Positions 1-8,608 of a DNA stretch of 64,000 bases are shown in pieces (positions within the stretch are counted from its first letter, which is position 1; each line of letters begins with the position of its first letter). A model generated the notes under the pieces. That model saw only the letters and a program-made list of their open reading frames with translations, ran no database searches and was not told where the DNA came from. Source of the stretch: Mycoplasmatota bacterium (lineage in GTDB: Bacteria > Bacillota_I > Bacilli_A > Acholeplasmatales > Acholeplasmataceae); NCBI GenBank assembly GCA_018622495.1, contig CP076021.1:124001-188000 (forward strand). Direction: 5' to 3'. The translations under genes and the position numbers were made by a program.

Positions 1-173
1 AAAACTTCACCTTTTTTAACCATTCCGGCTGGTGCAGCTTTTTTAACTGTAACGACAACTACATCTCCAATATTCGCATAACGACGACGAGTTCCACCCA
101 ATACTTTGATGACAAGTACTTCTTTAGCACCTGTATTATCAGCAATAGCCATACGACTTTCTTGTTGAATCAT
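1..173 (-). CDS. rplN: 50S ribosomal protein L14, N-terminal part (runs off window)
   Basis: L14 is a large-subunit protein at the subunit interface. The reverse strand from 173 reads [20 protein letters not shown] and then a [12 protein letters not shown] segment, which is the classic L14 N-terminus. About 57 codons are present and the rest lies before base 1. An SD-like GGAGGA sits just upstream. It is the most distal gene visible in the S10-type operon, following rpsQ by 14 bases. Confidence 0.95.
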   Translation of the reverse strand, partial: MIQQESRMAIADNTGAKEVLVIKVLGGTRRRYANIGDVVVVTVKKAAPAGMVKKGEV

Positions 174-187
174 ATTTTTCGTCCTCC

Positions 188-448
188 TTATACTAACTCA
201 GCTTTAGCAGTAACTTTTAAGAGACGGAATCTCTTAGTTTTTGATAATGGTCTTGTTTCCATAATGGTTACAGTATCACCAATACCTGCTAAGCCTTGTT
301 CATCATGCACATGAAATTTCTTTGAAACCTTTATACGTTTCCCGTATAAAGGAGATTTTTTATATGTACTTACAATCACGGTAATCGTCTTATCCATTTT
401 GTCAGATACAACTGTTCCCGTATATATTTTTCTTACTTTACGTTCCAT
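188..448 (-). CDS. rpsQ: 30S ribosomal protein S17
   Basis: S17 is a small-subunit protein that binds 16S rRNA early in assembly. The frame is open further upstream, but the ATG at 446-448 is preceded by a perfect AAGGAGGAT and gives an 86-residue protein starting [20 protein letters not shown], a typical S17 start and length. The [16 protein letters not shown] core and the P-L-S-K-T-K-R-F end are typical. It lies between rpmC and rplN in the standard order. Confidence 0.96.
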   Translation of the reverse strand: MERKVRKIYTGTVVSDKMDKTITVIVSTYKKSPLYGKRIKVSKKFHVHDEQGLAGIGDTVTIMETRPLSKTKRFRLLKVTAKAELV

Positions 449-458
449 GGTATCCTCC

Positions 459-647
459 TTATTCTGTACGTTCACTAATGATTGTTTTCATTTGTGCAAT
501 TGTTTTTTTAACACTACCAATTCGAGCTGTGTTTTCGAGTTGACCTACTGCAAGTTGAAAGCGTAAGTTGAATAACTCTTTTTTTAGCTCGACAATACGT
601 TTTTCTAAATCAGCTGTTGTAGCTTTTCTGATTTCTTTTGCCTTCAC
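459..647 (-). CDS. rpmC: 50S ribosomal protein L29 (GTG start)
   Basis: L29 is a small helical protein near the peptide exit tunnel. It has 62 residues, with the [20 protein letters not shown] signature around residues 21-40. The start codon is GTG at 645-647, preceded by a GAGGTGA Shine-Dalgarno. The start overlaps the rplP stop as GTGA (644-647), so translation is probably coupled. Confidence 0.95.
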   Translation of the reverse strand: MKAKEIRKATTADLEKRIVELKKELFNLRFQLAVGQLENTARIGSVKKTIAQMKTIISERTE

Positions 648-1060
648 GCTTGCTCACCTCTTTTAACGATTTTACATTTAATAGGTAATTTATGTGATGC
701 AAGACGTAATGCTTCTCTAGCGATTTCATCAGAGACACCATTGATTTCAAACATAATTTTACCTTGTTTAACGACTGCCACCCAGTGATCAGGAGCACCT
801 TTACCGGAACCCATACGCACTTCAAGTGGTTTTTTAGTTTTTGCTAAGTGAGGGAAAATATTAATCCAAACTTTCCCTAATCTTTTCATATGTCTAGTCA
901 TAGCAATTCTGGCAGCTTCTATTTGGCGGTTAGTGATCCATGCACCTTCTTGTGCAACTAAAGCATAATCACCATTTAGTATTTCATTTCTACCTTTTGC
1001 TTTTCCTTCATAACTTACACGATGAGGACGACGATATTTTGTTCTTTTAGGCATCAACAT
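644..1060 (-). CDS. rplP: 50S ribosomal protein L16
   Basis: L16 contacts tRNA near the A site and peptidyl transferase centre. It has 138 residues, a normal length, starting [14 protein letters not shown], with a basic G-W-I[15 protein letters not shown] segment and the [13 protein letters not shown] motif around residues 85-97. The TGA stop overlaps the GTG start of rpmC. The gene follows rpsC by 2 bases. Confidence 0.97.
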   Translation of the reverse strand: MLMPKRTKYRRPHRVSYEGKAKGRNEILNGDYALVAQEGAWITNRQIEAARIAMTRHMKRLGKVWINIFPHLAKTKKPLEVRMGSGKGAPDHWVAVVKQGKIMFEINGVSDEIAREALRLASHKLPIKCKIVKRGEQA

Positions 1061-1062
1061 AA

Positions 1063-1824
1063 TTATCTTCCTCCTTTAGCGTTTGGGTTATTATTGTTTC
1101 TACGATTATTATTTCGTCTTGAACGATTGTTGCGTGAACCTCTTTCGAATTCTTTCTTAAGGTTTTCTTCTCTGGTTTGTCCTGGTAATACTTCACCATT
1201 ATAAATCCAAACTTTAACGCCTAAGATGCCATAAGTTGTGTGTGCTTCTGCAACCGCATAATCGATATCAGCACGAAGTGTATGTAGAGGTACTTGACCT
1301 TCTGAATAACCTTCACTTCTTGCCATTTCAGCTCCACCTAAACGTCCTGATACTAAAGTTCTTGCTCCTTTAGCGCCGCATTTAAGGGCTCTTGAAATTG
1401 CGATTTTTTGAACACGTCTAAATGATGCACGGTTTTCTAATTGTTGTGCAACACTTTGTGCAACTAAAGTTGCAACACGTTCAGGTCTTCTTACTTCAAC
1501 AACATTGAAAATAATTTCTTTTGCTGTCAACTTTTCTAATTTTCCTACTACGATTTTCTTAGTCACCGCATCACGTCCGATAACGACACCTGGTTTAGCT
1601 GTGTGAACAGTTAATTTCACACGGTCTTTACCGCCTTTACCTTTAACGCGTTCGATTTCAATGTGAGAAACAGCAGCATTTTTGTAATATTCGTTTAAGA
1701 ATTGACGAATTAGTGCGTCTTCTTTTACAAGTGCTGGTACTTTGCTCTTATCAGCATACCATCTTGAATCCCAATTACGGATGACGCCAACACGCATTCC
1801 TACTGGATTAACTTTTTGTCCCAT
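1063..1824 (-). CDS. rpsC: 30S ribosomal protein S3 with Asn/Arg-rich tail
   Basis: S3 lines the mRNA entry channel. It has 253 residues. The start [15 protein letters not shown], a KH domain ([24 protein letters not shown], residues about 62-85, given here in pieces) and the GCKGAKG-like [20 protein letters not shown] region (about 155-175) identify it. The last ~25 residues are a low-complexity run of Asn and Arg ending PNAKGGR, which is longer and more Asn-rich than usual; S3 tails do vary between species. The gene precedes rplP by 2 bases. Confidence 0.96.
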   Translation of the reverse strand: MGQKVNPVGMRVGVIRNWDSRWYADKSKVPALVKEDALIRQFLNEYYKNAAVSHIEIERVKGKGGKDRVKLTVHTAKPGVVIGRDAVTKKIVVGKLEKLTAKEIIFNVVEVRRPERVATLVAQSVAQQLENRASFRRVQKIAISRALKCGAKGARTLVSGRLGGAEMARSEGYSEGQVPLHTLRADIDYAVAEAHTTYGILGVKVWIYNGEVLPGQTREENLKKEFERGSRNNRSRRNNNRRNNNNPNAKGGR

Positions 1825-1836
1825 GTTGTCTCACCT

Positions 1837-2172
1837 CTACTCTTTCTCAGCCACAACAACTGTGATGTGACTAGTTCTCTTTTGAATGATGTCGCCTTGA
1901 CCTTTTGCACGTGGCAATAATCTTTTTAAGCGAGCACCCTCATTTACAAATATTTCTTTAACAAATAAATCATCAACATTTAAGTTAAGATTATTTTCTG
2001 CGTTTGCTATTGCACTGTTTAAAACCTTAGATATAATTGGTGAGGCAGCACGAGGTGTAAACATTAAAATCGCTAAAGCTTCTTTAACATCCTTACCGCG
2101 GACTAGATCAGCAACTAATCTTGCTTTACGTGGTGCAACGCGAACTGTTTTAACTATTGCTTTTGCTTCCAT
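1837..2172 (-). CDS. rplV: 50S ribosomal protein L22
   Basis: L22 lines the narrow part of the exit tunnel. It has 111 residues. The start [20 protein letters not shown] and the tunnel-loop region ending [20 protein letters not shown] near the C-terminus are diagnostic. Spacing to rpsS and rpsC is about 12-14 bases, with SD sequences in the gaps. Confidence 0.97.
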   Translation of the reverse strand: MEAKAIVKTVRVAPRKARLVADLVRGKDVKEALAILMFTPRAASPIISKVLNSAIANAENNLNLNVDDLFVKEIFVNEGARLKRLLPRAKGQGDIIQKRTSHITVVVAEKE

Positions 2173-2186
2173 GTGATCTCCTCCAA

Positions 2187-2468
2187 TTATTTCTTCTTAG
2201 CTTTTTTATCTTCTTTACCATGTCCATGGTAAGTACGTGTCGGTGCAAATTCACCGAATTTATGTCCAACCATGTCTTCTGTAACATATACAGGTACATG
2301 TGCTTTACCATTATAAACAGCGACAGTATGTCCAACGAAATCTGGGAAAATTGTTGAACGACGTGACCATGTTTGAATCACTCTTTTTTCATTAGCTGCA
2401 TTTTGCTTACGCACTTTTTCTAATAAGTGTAAGTCACAAAATGGGCCTTTTTTAATTGAACGTGCCAT
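2187..2468 (-). CDS. rpsS: 30S ribosomal protein S19
   Basis: S19 sits in the head of the small subunit, paired with S13. It has 93 residues beginning [19 protein letters not shown] and containing [25 protein letters not shown] (residues about 34-58, split here), the core of the family. The C-terminus is Lys-rich. It lies between rplB and rplV as expected. Confidence 0.97.
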   Translation of the reverse strand: MARSIKKGPFCDLHLLEKVRKQNAANEKRVIQTWSRRSTIFPDFVGHTVAVYNGKAHVPVYVTEDMVGHKFGEFAPTRTYHGHGKEDKKAKKK

Positions 2469-2478
2469 AAATTTCCTC

Positions 2479-3309
2479 CTACTTCGTGCGACGACGAACG
2501 ATTAAATCGCTTGACGCTTTCTTAGAATCACGTGTTTTAACACCGCGAGCTTTTTTACCCCAAGGTGTCATTGGTGATTTTCTACCAATTGGTGTTCTAC
2601 CTTCACCACCACCATGTGGATGGTCATTAGGATTCATTACTGAACCTCTAACTGTAGGTTTAACACCCATATGTCTTTTTCTACCAGCTTTACCGATATT
2701 GACAAGCTCCCAAGATTCATTACCAACAACACCAATAGTTGCACGGCAAGTTCCTAAGATCTTTCTCACTTCTCCTGATTGAAGACGAACAAGTACATAT
2801 TTTTCTTCACGACCTAAGATTTGAGCAGATGCACCAGCACTACGTGCGATTTGTCCACCTTTACCAGGACTTAATTCAATGTTATGTACAATTGTACCAA
2901 CTGGGATATTCATAATAGGCATTGCGTTACCTACTTTAATATCTGCATGTTGGCTTGAAATGATTTGCATACCAACTTCTAATCCTTTAGGAGCTAGAAT
3001 ATATCTTTTTTCACCATCTAAATAGTGGATAAGAGCAATGTTTGCAGTACGATTTGGATCGTATTCAATTGTTGCTACTTTACCGATGATATCATCTTTA
3101 TTACGCTTAAAATCAATTACACGATATTTTCTTTTTGCACCACCACCGATATGTCTAACGGTGATCTTTCCTTGGGAATTTCTTCCGCCGGTGCGAGAAA
3201 ATGGCTCAAGTAGTGATTTTTCAGGAGTAGATGTTGTTATTTCTTCGAATGTTAATACACTCATGTTACGGCGACCATTGGTCGTCGGTTTGTATTTTTT
3301 AACCGCCAT
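2479..3309 (-). CDS. rplB: 50S ribosomal protein L2
   Basis: L2 is needed for subunit joining and peptidyl transferase assembly. It has 276 residues, a normal length. It shows the [19 protein letters not shown] start, [20 protein letters not shown] near residue 42, and the conserved [19 protein letters not shown] segment near residue 220 that carries the functionally important His. The gene is 28 bases downstream of rplW. Confidence 0.98.
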   Translation of the reverse strand: MAVKKYKPTTNGRRNMSVLTFEEITTSTPEKSLLEPFSRTGGRNSQGKITVRHIGGGAKRKYRVIDFKRNKDDIIGKVATIEYDPNRTANIALIHYLDGEKRYILAPKGLEVGMQIISSQHADIKVGNAMPIMNIPVGTIVHNIELSPGKGGQIARSAGASAQILGREEKYVLVRLQSGEVRKILGTCRATIGVVGNESWELVNIGKAGRKRHMGVKPTVRGSVMNPNDHPHGGGEGRTPIGRKSPMTPWGKKARGVKTRDSKKASSDLIVRRRTK

Positions 3310-3337
3310 TATGGTTAATCCTCCTCTAATATTTCAC

Positions 3338-3625
3338 TTATACTGTAAAGGCATCGATTTTTTGTCCCTCAGGGAGTAAAACGATGGCTTTCTTGTATGC
3401 TGGTTTGAAACCTTCATATTTACCAACTTTTTTAGCTTTTGGTAAAACGTTGATTGTGTTTACTTTAATCACATCAACTTTGAAGATTTTTTCAATTGCA
3501 TTCTTAATTTCAATCTTGTTTGCTTTTTTATCAACTTTGAAAGTATATTTATTTTCAGCATCGATTAATTTCATAGATTGTTCTGTAATAATAGGTGCTT
3601 TAATAATTTCATAATATTTAGTCAT
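3338..3625 (-). CDS. rplW: 50S ribosomal protein L23
   Basis: L23 is at the tunnel exit and is a docking site for trigger factor and SRP. It has 95 residues, starting with a [13 protein letters not shown] motif. The [20 protein letters not shown] helix-strand region is typical. It overlaps the end of rplD by 8 bases, suggesting translational coupling. Confidence 0.96.
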   Translation of the reverse strand: MTKYYEIIKAPIITEQSMKLIDAENKYTFKVDKKANKIEIKNAIEKIFKVDVIKVNTINVLPKAKKVGKYEGFKPAYKKAIVLLPEGQKIDAFTV

Positions 3626-4247
3626 TACTTAATACCTCCTCTAAAGTTGCAATTGCATCTTTAGTCACGACTAAGTTTTTACAATTTAATAAATCATAAA
3701 CACTTACGTGGTTTGCTGAAGCTAATGCTACATTAGGTAAATTTCTAGATGCTAATAATGCGTCATCTTCAAAAGTGTTTGCAACAACTAATGTTTTACC
3801 TTCAACACCTAATCCATTTAAGAATTCAACAAAGAATTTTGTTTTTGGTGCTTCAAGATTAATTGCGTCAACTACTTTTAATTGATTTTCTTTTAATTGG
3901 TATGATAATGCAGATCTAAATGCTAGTTGTCTAACTTTTTTGTTTAATTTCACTGCATAGCTTCTTGGTGTTGGACCGAATACAACACCACCGTGTCTCC
4001 ATTGTGGAGAACGAGTTGAACCTTGACGGGCACGACCTGTACCTTTTTGACGCCATGGTTTTCTACCACCACCTGATACTTCACTACGGTTTTTAACTGA
4101 GTGTGTACCTTGTCTCATTGCTGCTCTTTGTGCATTTACGACATCATAGAGTGCTTGTTGATGTGGTTCAATTCCGAATACGTAATCTGATAAAGTTAAG
4201 TCGGCAACTTTTTTACCAGATTGACTTACTATTTCTACTTTTGGCAT
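3618..4247 (-). CDS. rplD: 50S ribosomal protein L4
   Basis: L4 contributes a loop to the exit tunnel; in Gammaproteobacteria it also autoregulates the S10 operon. It has 209 residues. The extended loop with [19 protein letters not shown] (residues about 60-78) followed by [17 protein letters not shown] is the family signature. It overlaps rplW by 8 bases and follows rplC by 17. Confidence 0.97.
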   Translation of the reverse strand: MPKVEIVSQSGKKVADLTLSDYVFGIEPHQQALYDVVNAQRAAMRQGTHSVKNRSEVSGGGRKPWRQKGTGRARQGSTRSPQWRHGGVVFGPTPRSYAVKLNKKVRQLAFRSALSYQLKENQLKVVDAINLEAPKTKFFVEFLNGLGVEGKTLVVANTFEDDALLASRNLPNVALASANHVSVYDLLNCKNLVVTKDAIATLEEVLSND

Positions 4248-4264
4248 ATTTAAGTTCCTCCTAA

Positions 4265-4906
4265 TTAGTTAACTTTAACAGCAGACTTGACAATCACTAA
4301 ACCTTTGTTAGGTCCTGGAACGCTACCGCTGATTAATAATAATTGGTTTTCAACATCTACTTTGACGATTTCTAAGTTTTGGATAGTGACTTGAACATGT
4401 CCCATTTGACCAGGAAGGTTTTTACCTTTCATGTTACCTTTCACTGCACCCATTGAACCCGGACGTCTGTGATATCTCGAACCGTGTGCCATAGGTCCAC
4501 GAGATTGATTGTGTCTCTTAATACTACCTGCGAAACCTTTACCTTTTGATGTACCAGTGACATCAATTGCTTCGCCATCTTTAAATAATTCTATACTGAC
4601 AGGTGCTCCTACCGCTAATGCTGCAAGTTCATTGTTTCCTAGCTCTTCTCTAAAGCGGATCTCTTTAACGAAGCGCTTAGGTGCTGTGTCAGCTTTTGCA
4701 ACATGTCCCATTTCAGGTTTGTTGCTTAATTTTTCTCTTTTAGTTTCGAAACCAACTTGAGTTGCTACATAACCGTCTGTTTCAACAGTCTTTTGTTGTA
4801 GTACTACATTGTCAGCCACGTCTACAAGAGTTACTGGAACTAACTTTCCATTTTCATCGAAAATTTGAGTCATTCCAACTTTTCTACCTAAGATTCCTTT
4901 GGCCAT
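4265..4906 (-). CDS. rplC: 50S ribosomal protein L3
   Basis: L3 is an early assembly protein whose loop reaches the peptidyl transferase centre. It has 213 residues, starting [20 protein letters not shown]. The [20 protein letters not shown] loop (about residues 117-136) and [12 protein letters not shown] are family hallmarks. It lies directly downstream of rpsJ. Confidence 0.97.
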   Translation of the reverse strand: MAKGILGRKVGMTQIFDENGKLVPVTLVDVADNVVLQQKTVETDGYVATQVGFETKREKLSNKPEMGHVAKADTAPKRFVKEIRFREELGNNELAALAVGAPVSIELFKDGEAIDVTGTSKGKGFAGSIKRHNQSRGPMAHGSRYHRRPGSMGAVKGNMKGKNLPGQMGHVQVTIQNLEIVKVDVENQLLLISGSVPGPNKGLVIVKSAVKVN

Positions 4907-4927
4907 ACCTGTTTACCTCTTTCTTAA

Positions 4928-5236
4928 TTATTTTTTCAATACGATATCGATACCTGATGGTAAATCAATATCCATTAACGCACTAATCGTTTTAGGATTT
5001 GGATCAACGATTTGAATTAAACGCTTATGAGTTCTACGTTCGAATTGTTCACGTGAATCTTTGTTAACGTGTGGTGAACGAAGAATTGTAAAGATTTCTT
5101 TTTGAGTTGGTAGTGGAATAGGACCTTGTACTGTAGCCCCTGTTCTTAAAGCACTATCAACAATCTTTTTAGCAGCTTCATCAATTAATCTATGATCATA
5201 AGCCTTTAAACGTATTTTAATTATATCTTTTGCCAT
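4928..5236 (-). CDS. rpsJ: 30S ribosomal protein S10 (NusE)
   Basis: S10 is a head protein of the small subunit and, as NusE, a partner in transcription antitermination. It has 102 residues. [20 protein letters not shown] at the start and GPIPLPT and [19 protein letters not shown] in the middle are diagnostic. It is the first gene of the operon, preceded by a ~135-base structured leader and a near-consensus promoter. Confidence 0.97.
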   Translation of the reverse strand: MAKDIIKIRLKAYDHRLIDEAAKKIVDSALRTGATVQGPIPLPTQKEIFTILRSPHVNKDSREQFERRTHKRLIQIVDPNPKTISALMDIDLPSGIDIVLKK

Positions 5237-5372
5237 TTTTATTGCTCCTTCCGCCTATATTCGCTGTTATAGACTTGCTCCTTGGAAAAACCCGACTCCG
5301 TAGACAACGGCTATCCGTGTGCCGGCAACCTTCCATTTCACAGCCTTTTCGTGCTTTCACACGAGCGTATTA
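5237..5372 (-). promoter_or_regulatory. Structured 5' leader of the S10 operon (candidate r-protein leader)
   Basis: Between the promoter and rpsJ lie about 130 transcribed bases with no ORF. Stems visible in the RNA include CGUG-UGAAAG-CACG near the 5' end, CCGU-UGUCU-ACGG in the middle, and GUCUAUA/UAUAGGC (arms at 5268-5274 and 5253-5259) just before the AAGGAG ribosome site. Long leaders of this operon bind ribosomal proteins in several bacteria. Autoregulation here is inferred, not shown. Confidence 0.5.
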
Positions 5373-5401
5373 ATTATATATTAAAAGAGGCATAAATGCA
5401 A
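5373..5401 (-). promoter_or_regulatory. Sigma-A type promoter of the S10 operon
   Basis: Reading the minus strand, TTGCAT (5396-5401) is followed after exactly 17 bases by a perfect TATAAT (5373-5378). Transcription would start near 5366, giving a ~130-base leader before rpsJ. The promoter overlaps the terminator hairpin between this operon and the upstream gene. Confidence 0.75.
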
Positions 5402-5419
5402 CCATTTTCTACCTCTTTT
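5383..5419 (-). terminator. Hairpin terminator overlapping the S10 operon promoter
   Basis: Arms AAAAGAGG (minus strand 5419-5412) and CCTCTTTT (5390-5383) enclose a second small stem AAATG/CATTT. T-rich sequence follows on both sides. It would end transcription from the upstream minus-strand genes. The -35 and spacer of the S10 promoter lie within the hairpin. Confidence 0.55.
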
Positions 5420-5424
5420 TTGTA

Positions 5425-5715
5425 TTATTTTAATTTATTATTTTTTTCTTCTTCTTTACGTTTTTTATCTTCTCTTCTTTTTTGTGCAACACCTATAAAT
5501 CTACCACGTGTTTTCTCATAATTATCTAATATATCTTCTGCAATATACATGAGTGTAATCGGCACAATAAAGTGAGTAAATCCGCCAACAAAGTACTTTT
5601 TAAAGATCTTGTCGTTTCTCATGATATTACCGTAAATCAAATGTTTCATTCTTATACCCGTTCTTCTCATGTGCTGATGTGCAATTTGAATATAATAATA
5701 TAAGTTATCCATCAT
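5425..5715 (-). CDS. Hypothetical protein, 96 residues
   Basis: I do not recognise this family. The reading frame starts MMDNLYYYIQIAHQHMRRTG and has one hydrophobic stretch (GGFTHFIVPITLMYIAEDI, about residues 44-62) that could be a single membrane segment or a buried helix. The C-terminus is strongly charged, with many Lys, Arg and Glu. It is the last gene before the S10 operon terminator, 51 bases downstream of the Enzyme I-like gene, and may be co-transcribed with it. Confidence 0.6.
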   Translation of the reverse strand: MMDNLYYYIQIAHQHMRRTGIRMKHLIYGNIMRNDKIFKKYFVGGFTHFIVPITLMYIAEDILDNYEKTRGRFIGVAQKRREDKKRKEEEKNNKLK

Positions 5716-5766
5716 ATACTCTTTTGGTATTTTATCATATCTACTATAGTCCGTTAATACTTCATC

Positions 5767-7092
5767 CTAAAGTGTATCTAATCCAATAATATTAAAATCT
5801 GTTTTAACAAAATCTTCGATATAATCAACTGAAGTTTCAGTTTCAAGTTGAAACCCAAATAGAGGTTGAATATCCTTAGGTAAATTACTAAAAAGATCTT
5901 TTATTCTTTCTTTCCAAGGTATAACTTCTATTCTATCCCTGATCATCGGAACAACCAAATGAATTTGTTTCTGCCTCTCTTTAATCACTGCATTTAAAGC
6001 ACTGAAAAATACATTAAATACAATACCGTGACCATAAATAAAATTTTTGATATATGCATTAATATTTGGAAGAAAATCAAGAGTCTTCATATCGCCTATA
6101 TCTGGTGTTTGAATATAAATTTCACCATCACTAAACGCATCGAAAATCTCTCTGAAAATATGTATAAATTCTTCTTCTGTCGGTAGCATTCCTTTTGTCA
6201 TAAACAAGTATTCAGGACGATAGGTTGCCATACCTGCATAAAAACTACTATTTTTAATTAATGATAAATATCTTAAATCAACCATCGGTGCGTAATATCG
6301 ATGAAGTTTCATTTTATATTTTGCTTCTTGATTTGGTTTAATTAGCAATTGATCAATCTTTTCATTATATAAACGTTGAATCTTTCGCTTAGGATTGATA
6401 TAAAAATTTTTGTTAATATTATCAATGATTATTTTGTTATGATGCTTGATTATATCTTGTGATTCAATCATTGGTATTTCATAAGCATGCGCAAACTCTA
6501 CGATTTCATCTTTATTATGAGCATCCCTTATAACAAACCCTTTAACTTGTTTAGATATTTGATATAAATATTCGATATGAAAAGTTTCTAAAACTACAAT
6601 TACTGGTGAATTATATTTTTCTAATAATTCATTTAGTAGTTCTCTTTTTATAATACGTATGATTGCAGATTCATTATCTAAGATAATTTCTTTTGCTCTT
6701 TGTATTGCTTCAACACTTTCTATCGTTGAAATAAAACTATTTTCTAATGCTATAAGTAATTGTTCAATAGTTAATTTATAAAGCTTAATAAATGAAACTT
6801 TGTTGTTTTTGCGACATTCATGCATCATCTCAGGAAATCCTGGACGTGTAAAAACATGCTCCATAACTTCTGTAGCACCAAGTTTATAATCTTTTGTTTC
6901 TAACTCGTAGGCATTCATCCCCACCGTCAGATAATAATTATTTACTGCATTATATATCCGTTCAATAATGTTACTAATTCTTTTTTTGCTTGAAAACCTA
7001 TATGTTTTCTCACCATTAAATACAACTGCCCTCCCAAGGCCAACAAATTCAAAAAATATATCTTTTGAATAAGTGAACTCACTTCTAATCAT
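5767..7092 (-). CDS. Degenerate PTS Enzyme I-like (PEP-utilising family) protein lacking the active-site His
   Basis: The 441 residues align along their length with PTS Enzyme I (PtsI, about 570 residues). Matching landmarks are VKGFVIRDAHNKDE--EIPMI (183-208) against the phospho-His segment VHGF-TDAGGRTSH--EIPAI, IIIDNINKNFYINP (221-234) against the linker, and YRPEYLFMTKGMLPTEEEF (291-309) against LRTEFLFM--ALPTEEEQ. The alignment at the active site needs no gap and puts Glu196 where the catalytic His should be. One PEP-binding Arg is kept (R292), the next is Gln328, and the protein ends before the catalytic Cys loop. It should be unable to transfer phosphate, so a sensing or scaffold role is possible; the true substrate is unknown. 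The ROK kinase gene is 21 bases upstream. Confidence 0.7.
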   Translation of the reverse strand: MIRSEFTYSKDIFFEFVGLGRAVVFNGEKTYRFSSKKRISNIIERIYNAVNNYYLTVGMNAYELETKDYKLGATEVMEHVFTRPGFPEMMHECRKNNKVSFIKLYKLTIEQLLIALENSFISTIESVEAIQRAKEIILDNESAIIRIIKRELLNELLEKYNSPVIVVLETFHIEYLYQISKQVKGFVIRDAHNKDEIVEFAHAYEIPMIESQDIIKHHNKIIIDNINKNFYINPKRKIQRLYNEKIDQLLIKPNQEAKYKMKLHRYYAPMVDLRYLSLIKNSSFYAGMATYRPEYLFMTKGMLPTEEEFIHIFREIFDAFSDGEIYIQTPDIGDMKTLDFLPNINAYIKNFIYGHGIVFNVFFSALNAVIKERQKQIHLVVPMIRDRIEVIPWKERIKDLFSNLPKDIQPLFGFQLETETSVDYIEDFVKTDFNIIGLDTL

Positions 7093-7113
7093 TACTACTT
7101 TAGATTGATCAAT

Positions 7114-8049
7114 TTATTTAATGTGTTGATATGCGTGATAATATGAACCAATCATACCTGCATCATTTCCTGTATGAGCTAAAATAAACTTAATGTCGCC
7201 AGTATTAAACCTTGCATGTTTTTTGAAATAATGAACAATAAGGTCTAATAAAAAATCTCCAGCTTTTGAAACCCCTCCACCAATAATAAATACATCAGGT
7301 TCAATTGTAATAGCTAAATTCACTGTCGCAATCGCTAAATACTCAGCAACCCTATGTACTGTATTTAATGCTGCTTTATCATTTTGTTTTGCTGCATCAA
7401 ATACATCTTTTACTGTAAAGCCTTCTTTTAACACTGAACCCATTTTATTTTTTTGTTCTAAAGCGTTATTTAAAATACCTTTTGTGCCACATACTTGTTC
7501 TAAGCAACCATGCGCCCCACAACCACACACTTCATCTGTATCGAAGACTTTAATATGACCAATCTCTCCTCCTAATCCTGTTTTTCCTTCGATTATATTA
7601 GAATTGAGGATAATCCCCCCCCCAACACCAGTACCTAATGTAATTAAAACTGCATTTTCATAAGGTGTTTCTAAACTGTTATTTTCACCCAATGCAGCAA
7701 GTGTTGCATCATTTCCAACTGTAACAACAATATGATTTGGTAATAATGCTTTAAACGATTGAACCAAATCAATATGGCAAAAATCTAAATTTGCACATGT
7801 TGAAACATAGCCATTTTTTGTTGGACAAGGAATAGCAAGTCCAATACCTAAAACGTCATTCATATCAATGCCATGATCTATATTAATAATATTAATTGTT
7901 TTTATAATTTCTTGGAATATACTGATTTCATGATTTTCTTGAGGTGTTTCTACTGCTTTACTATCTAATAATTGATGATTGTTAACTGCAAAAAGACCAA
8001 TTTTAAGAAATGTTCCACCAACATCGACACCATAAATATATTTATCCAT
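7114..8049 (-). CDS. ROK family sugar kinase, probable glucokinase
   Basis: ROK kinases phosphorylate free hexoses with ATP at the entry to glycolysis. The 311 residues show the N-terminal phosphate-1 motif GVDVGGTFLKIGLF (residues 8-21), the LGTGVGGGIIL segment (about 139-149) and the ROK zinc motif C-x-C-x2-x2-C-L-E in CGCGAHGCLEQVCG (about 175-188). Length is normal for glucokinase. The glycoside hydrolases at 50-59 kb would supply glucose and galactose, which fits, but N-acetylmannosamine or fructose kinase activity cannot be ruled out. It has its own promoter (8096-8124) and leads the two genes that follow. Confidence 0.85.
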   Translation of the reverse strand: MDKYIYGVDVGGTFLKIGLFAVNNHQLLDSKAVETPQENHEISIFQEIIKTINIINIDHGIDMNDVLGIGLAIPCPTKNGYVSTCANLDFCHIDLVQSFKALLPNHIVVTVGNDATLAALGENNSLETPYENAVLITLGTGVGGGIILNSNIIEGKTGLGGEIGHIKVFDTDEVCGCGAHGCLEQVCGTKGILNNALEQKNKMGSVLKEGFTVKDVFDAAKQNDKAALNTVHRVAEYLAIATVNLAITIEPDVFIIGGGVSKAGDFLLDLIVHYFKKHARFNTGDIKFILAHTGNDAGMIGSYYHAYQHIK

Positions 8050-8095
8050 ATTATTTCTCTCTTTTCGTTATATAAACGCCTCTGTAACCGAAAAT

Positions 8096-8124
8096 ATTAT
8101 AACATAGTGCGTAAAATTTCACAA
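8096..8124 (-). promoter_or_regulatory. Promoter of the ROK kinase gene
   Basis: On the minus strand TTGTGA (8119-8124), 17 bases, then TATAAT (8096-8101). The start codon of the kinase is at 8049, giving a leader of about 40 bases with a GAGAGAA ribosome site. Confidence 0.6.
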
Positions 8125-8138
8125 TTAAACCTTAAAAA

Positions 8139-8161
8139 AACGAAATAACTAATATTTCGTT
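8139..8161 (-). terminator. Intrinsic terminator after the MarR-type regulator
   Basis: The minus-strand stem AACGAAATA / TATTTCGTT with a 5-base loop is followed by a run of T residues. It begins just past the regulator stop codon (8163-8165) and separates it from the kinase promoter. Confidence 0.75.
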
Positions 8162-8162
8162 T

Positions 8163-8600
8163 TTAATATTTATTTTTAAAGTAATCTGTAATATTTTCCA
8201 ATGATTTTATCAGCACTTTATCTTCATCAAGTTTTAAATCATCCATGATTGAAGATATCATATCTTCATGAAATGAGTCGTGTACTTTTAATGCTTCTTT
8301 TGCTGATGTGTTTAGCTTTAAATACACTTTTCTACGATCATGTTCTTCTCGATATCTTGTCACAAATTCTTTTTTCACTAAAACATTCACAGATGTTGTT
8401 AGTGTCCCAAGTGTTATTCTAAGTCGATGCGCAATATTACCCATAGTAGGAACATCAGTATTTCTAATCGCTTCTAATACATGAATTTCAGTCATAGATA
8501 ATTTAACGCCTTTTTCTTTTAAGACATCTGCTTCTATATTTAAAATTTGATTGAAAACTTCTACTAAAAGTTCATTAATTAATTCTTTAGCGTGTGCCAT
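8163..8600 (-). CDS. MarR family transcriptional regulator, FabT-like
   Basis: A 145-residue winged helix-turn-helix protein. The recognition region ITLGTLTTSVNVLVKKEFVTRYREEHDRRKVYLKL (about residues 62-96, split) strongly resembles streptococcal FabT, which represses fatty acid synthesis genes: it shares TLGT-TTS-N-L--K-----R--EDRR and a following FH pair. It starts 8 bases after the stop of a DegV/FakB-like gene, which in FabT systems is the fatty-acid carrier of exogenous lipid uptake. A TTTGA-N3-TCAAA palindrome in the shared promoter suggests autoregulation. The FabT assignment is inference from similarity and context. Confidence 0.75.
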   Translation of the reverse strand: MAHAKELINELLVEVFNQILNIEADVLKEKGVKLSMTEIHVLEAIRNTDVPTMGNIAHRLRITLGTLTTSVNVLVKKEFVTRYREEHDRRKVYLKLNTSAKEALKVHDSFHEDMISSIMDDLKLDEDKVLIKSLENITDYFKNKY

Positions 8601-8608
8601 AGTGCCTC

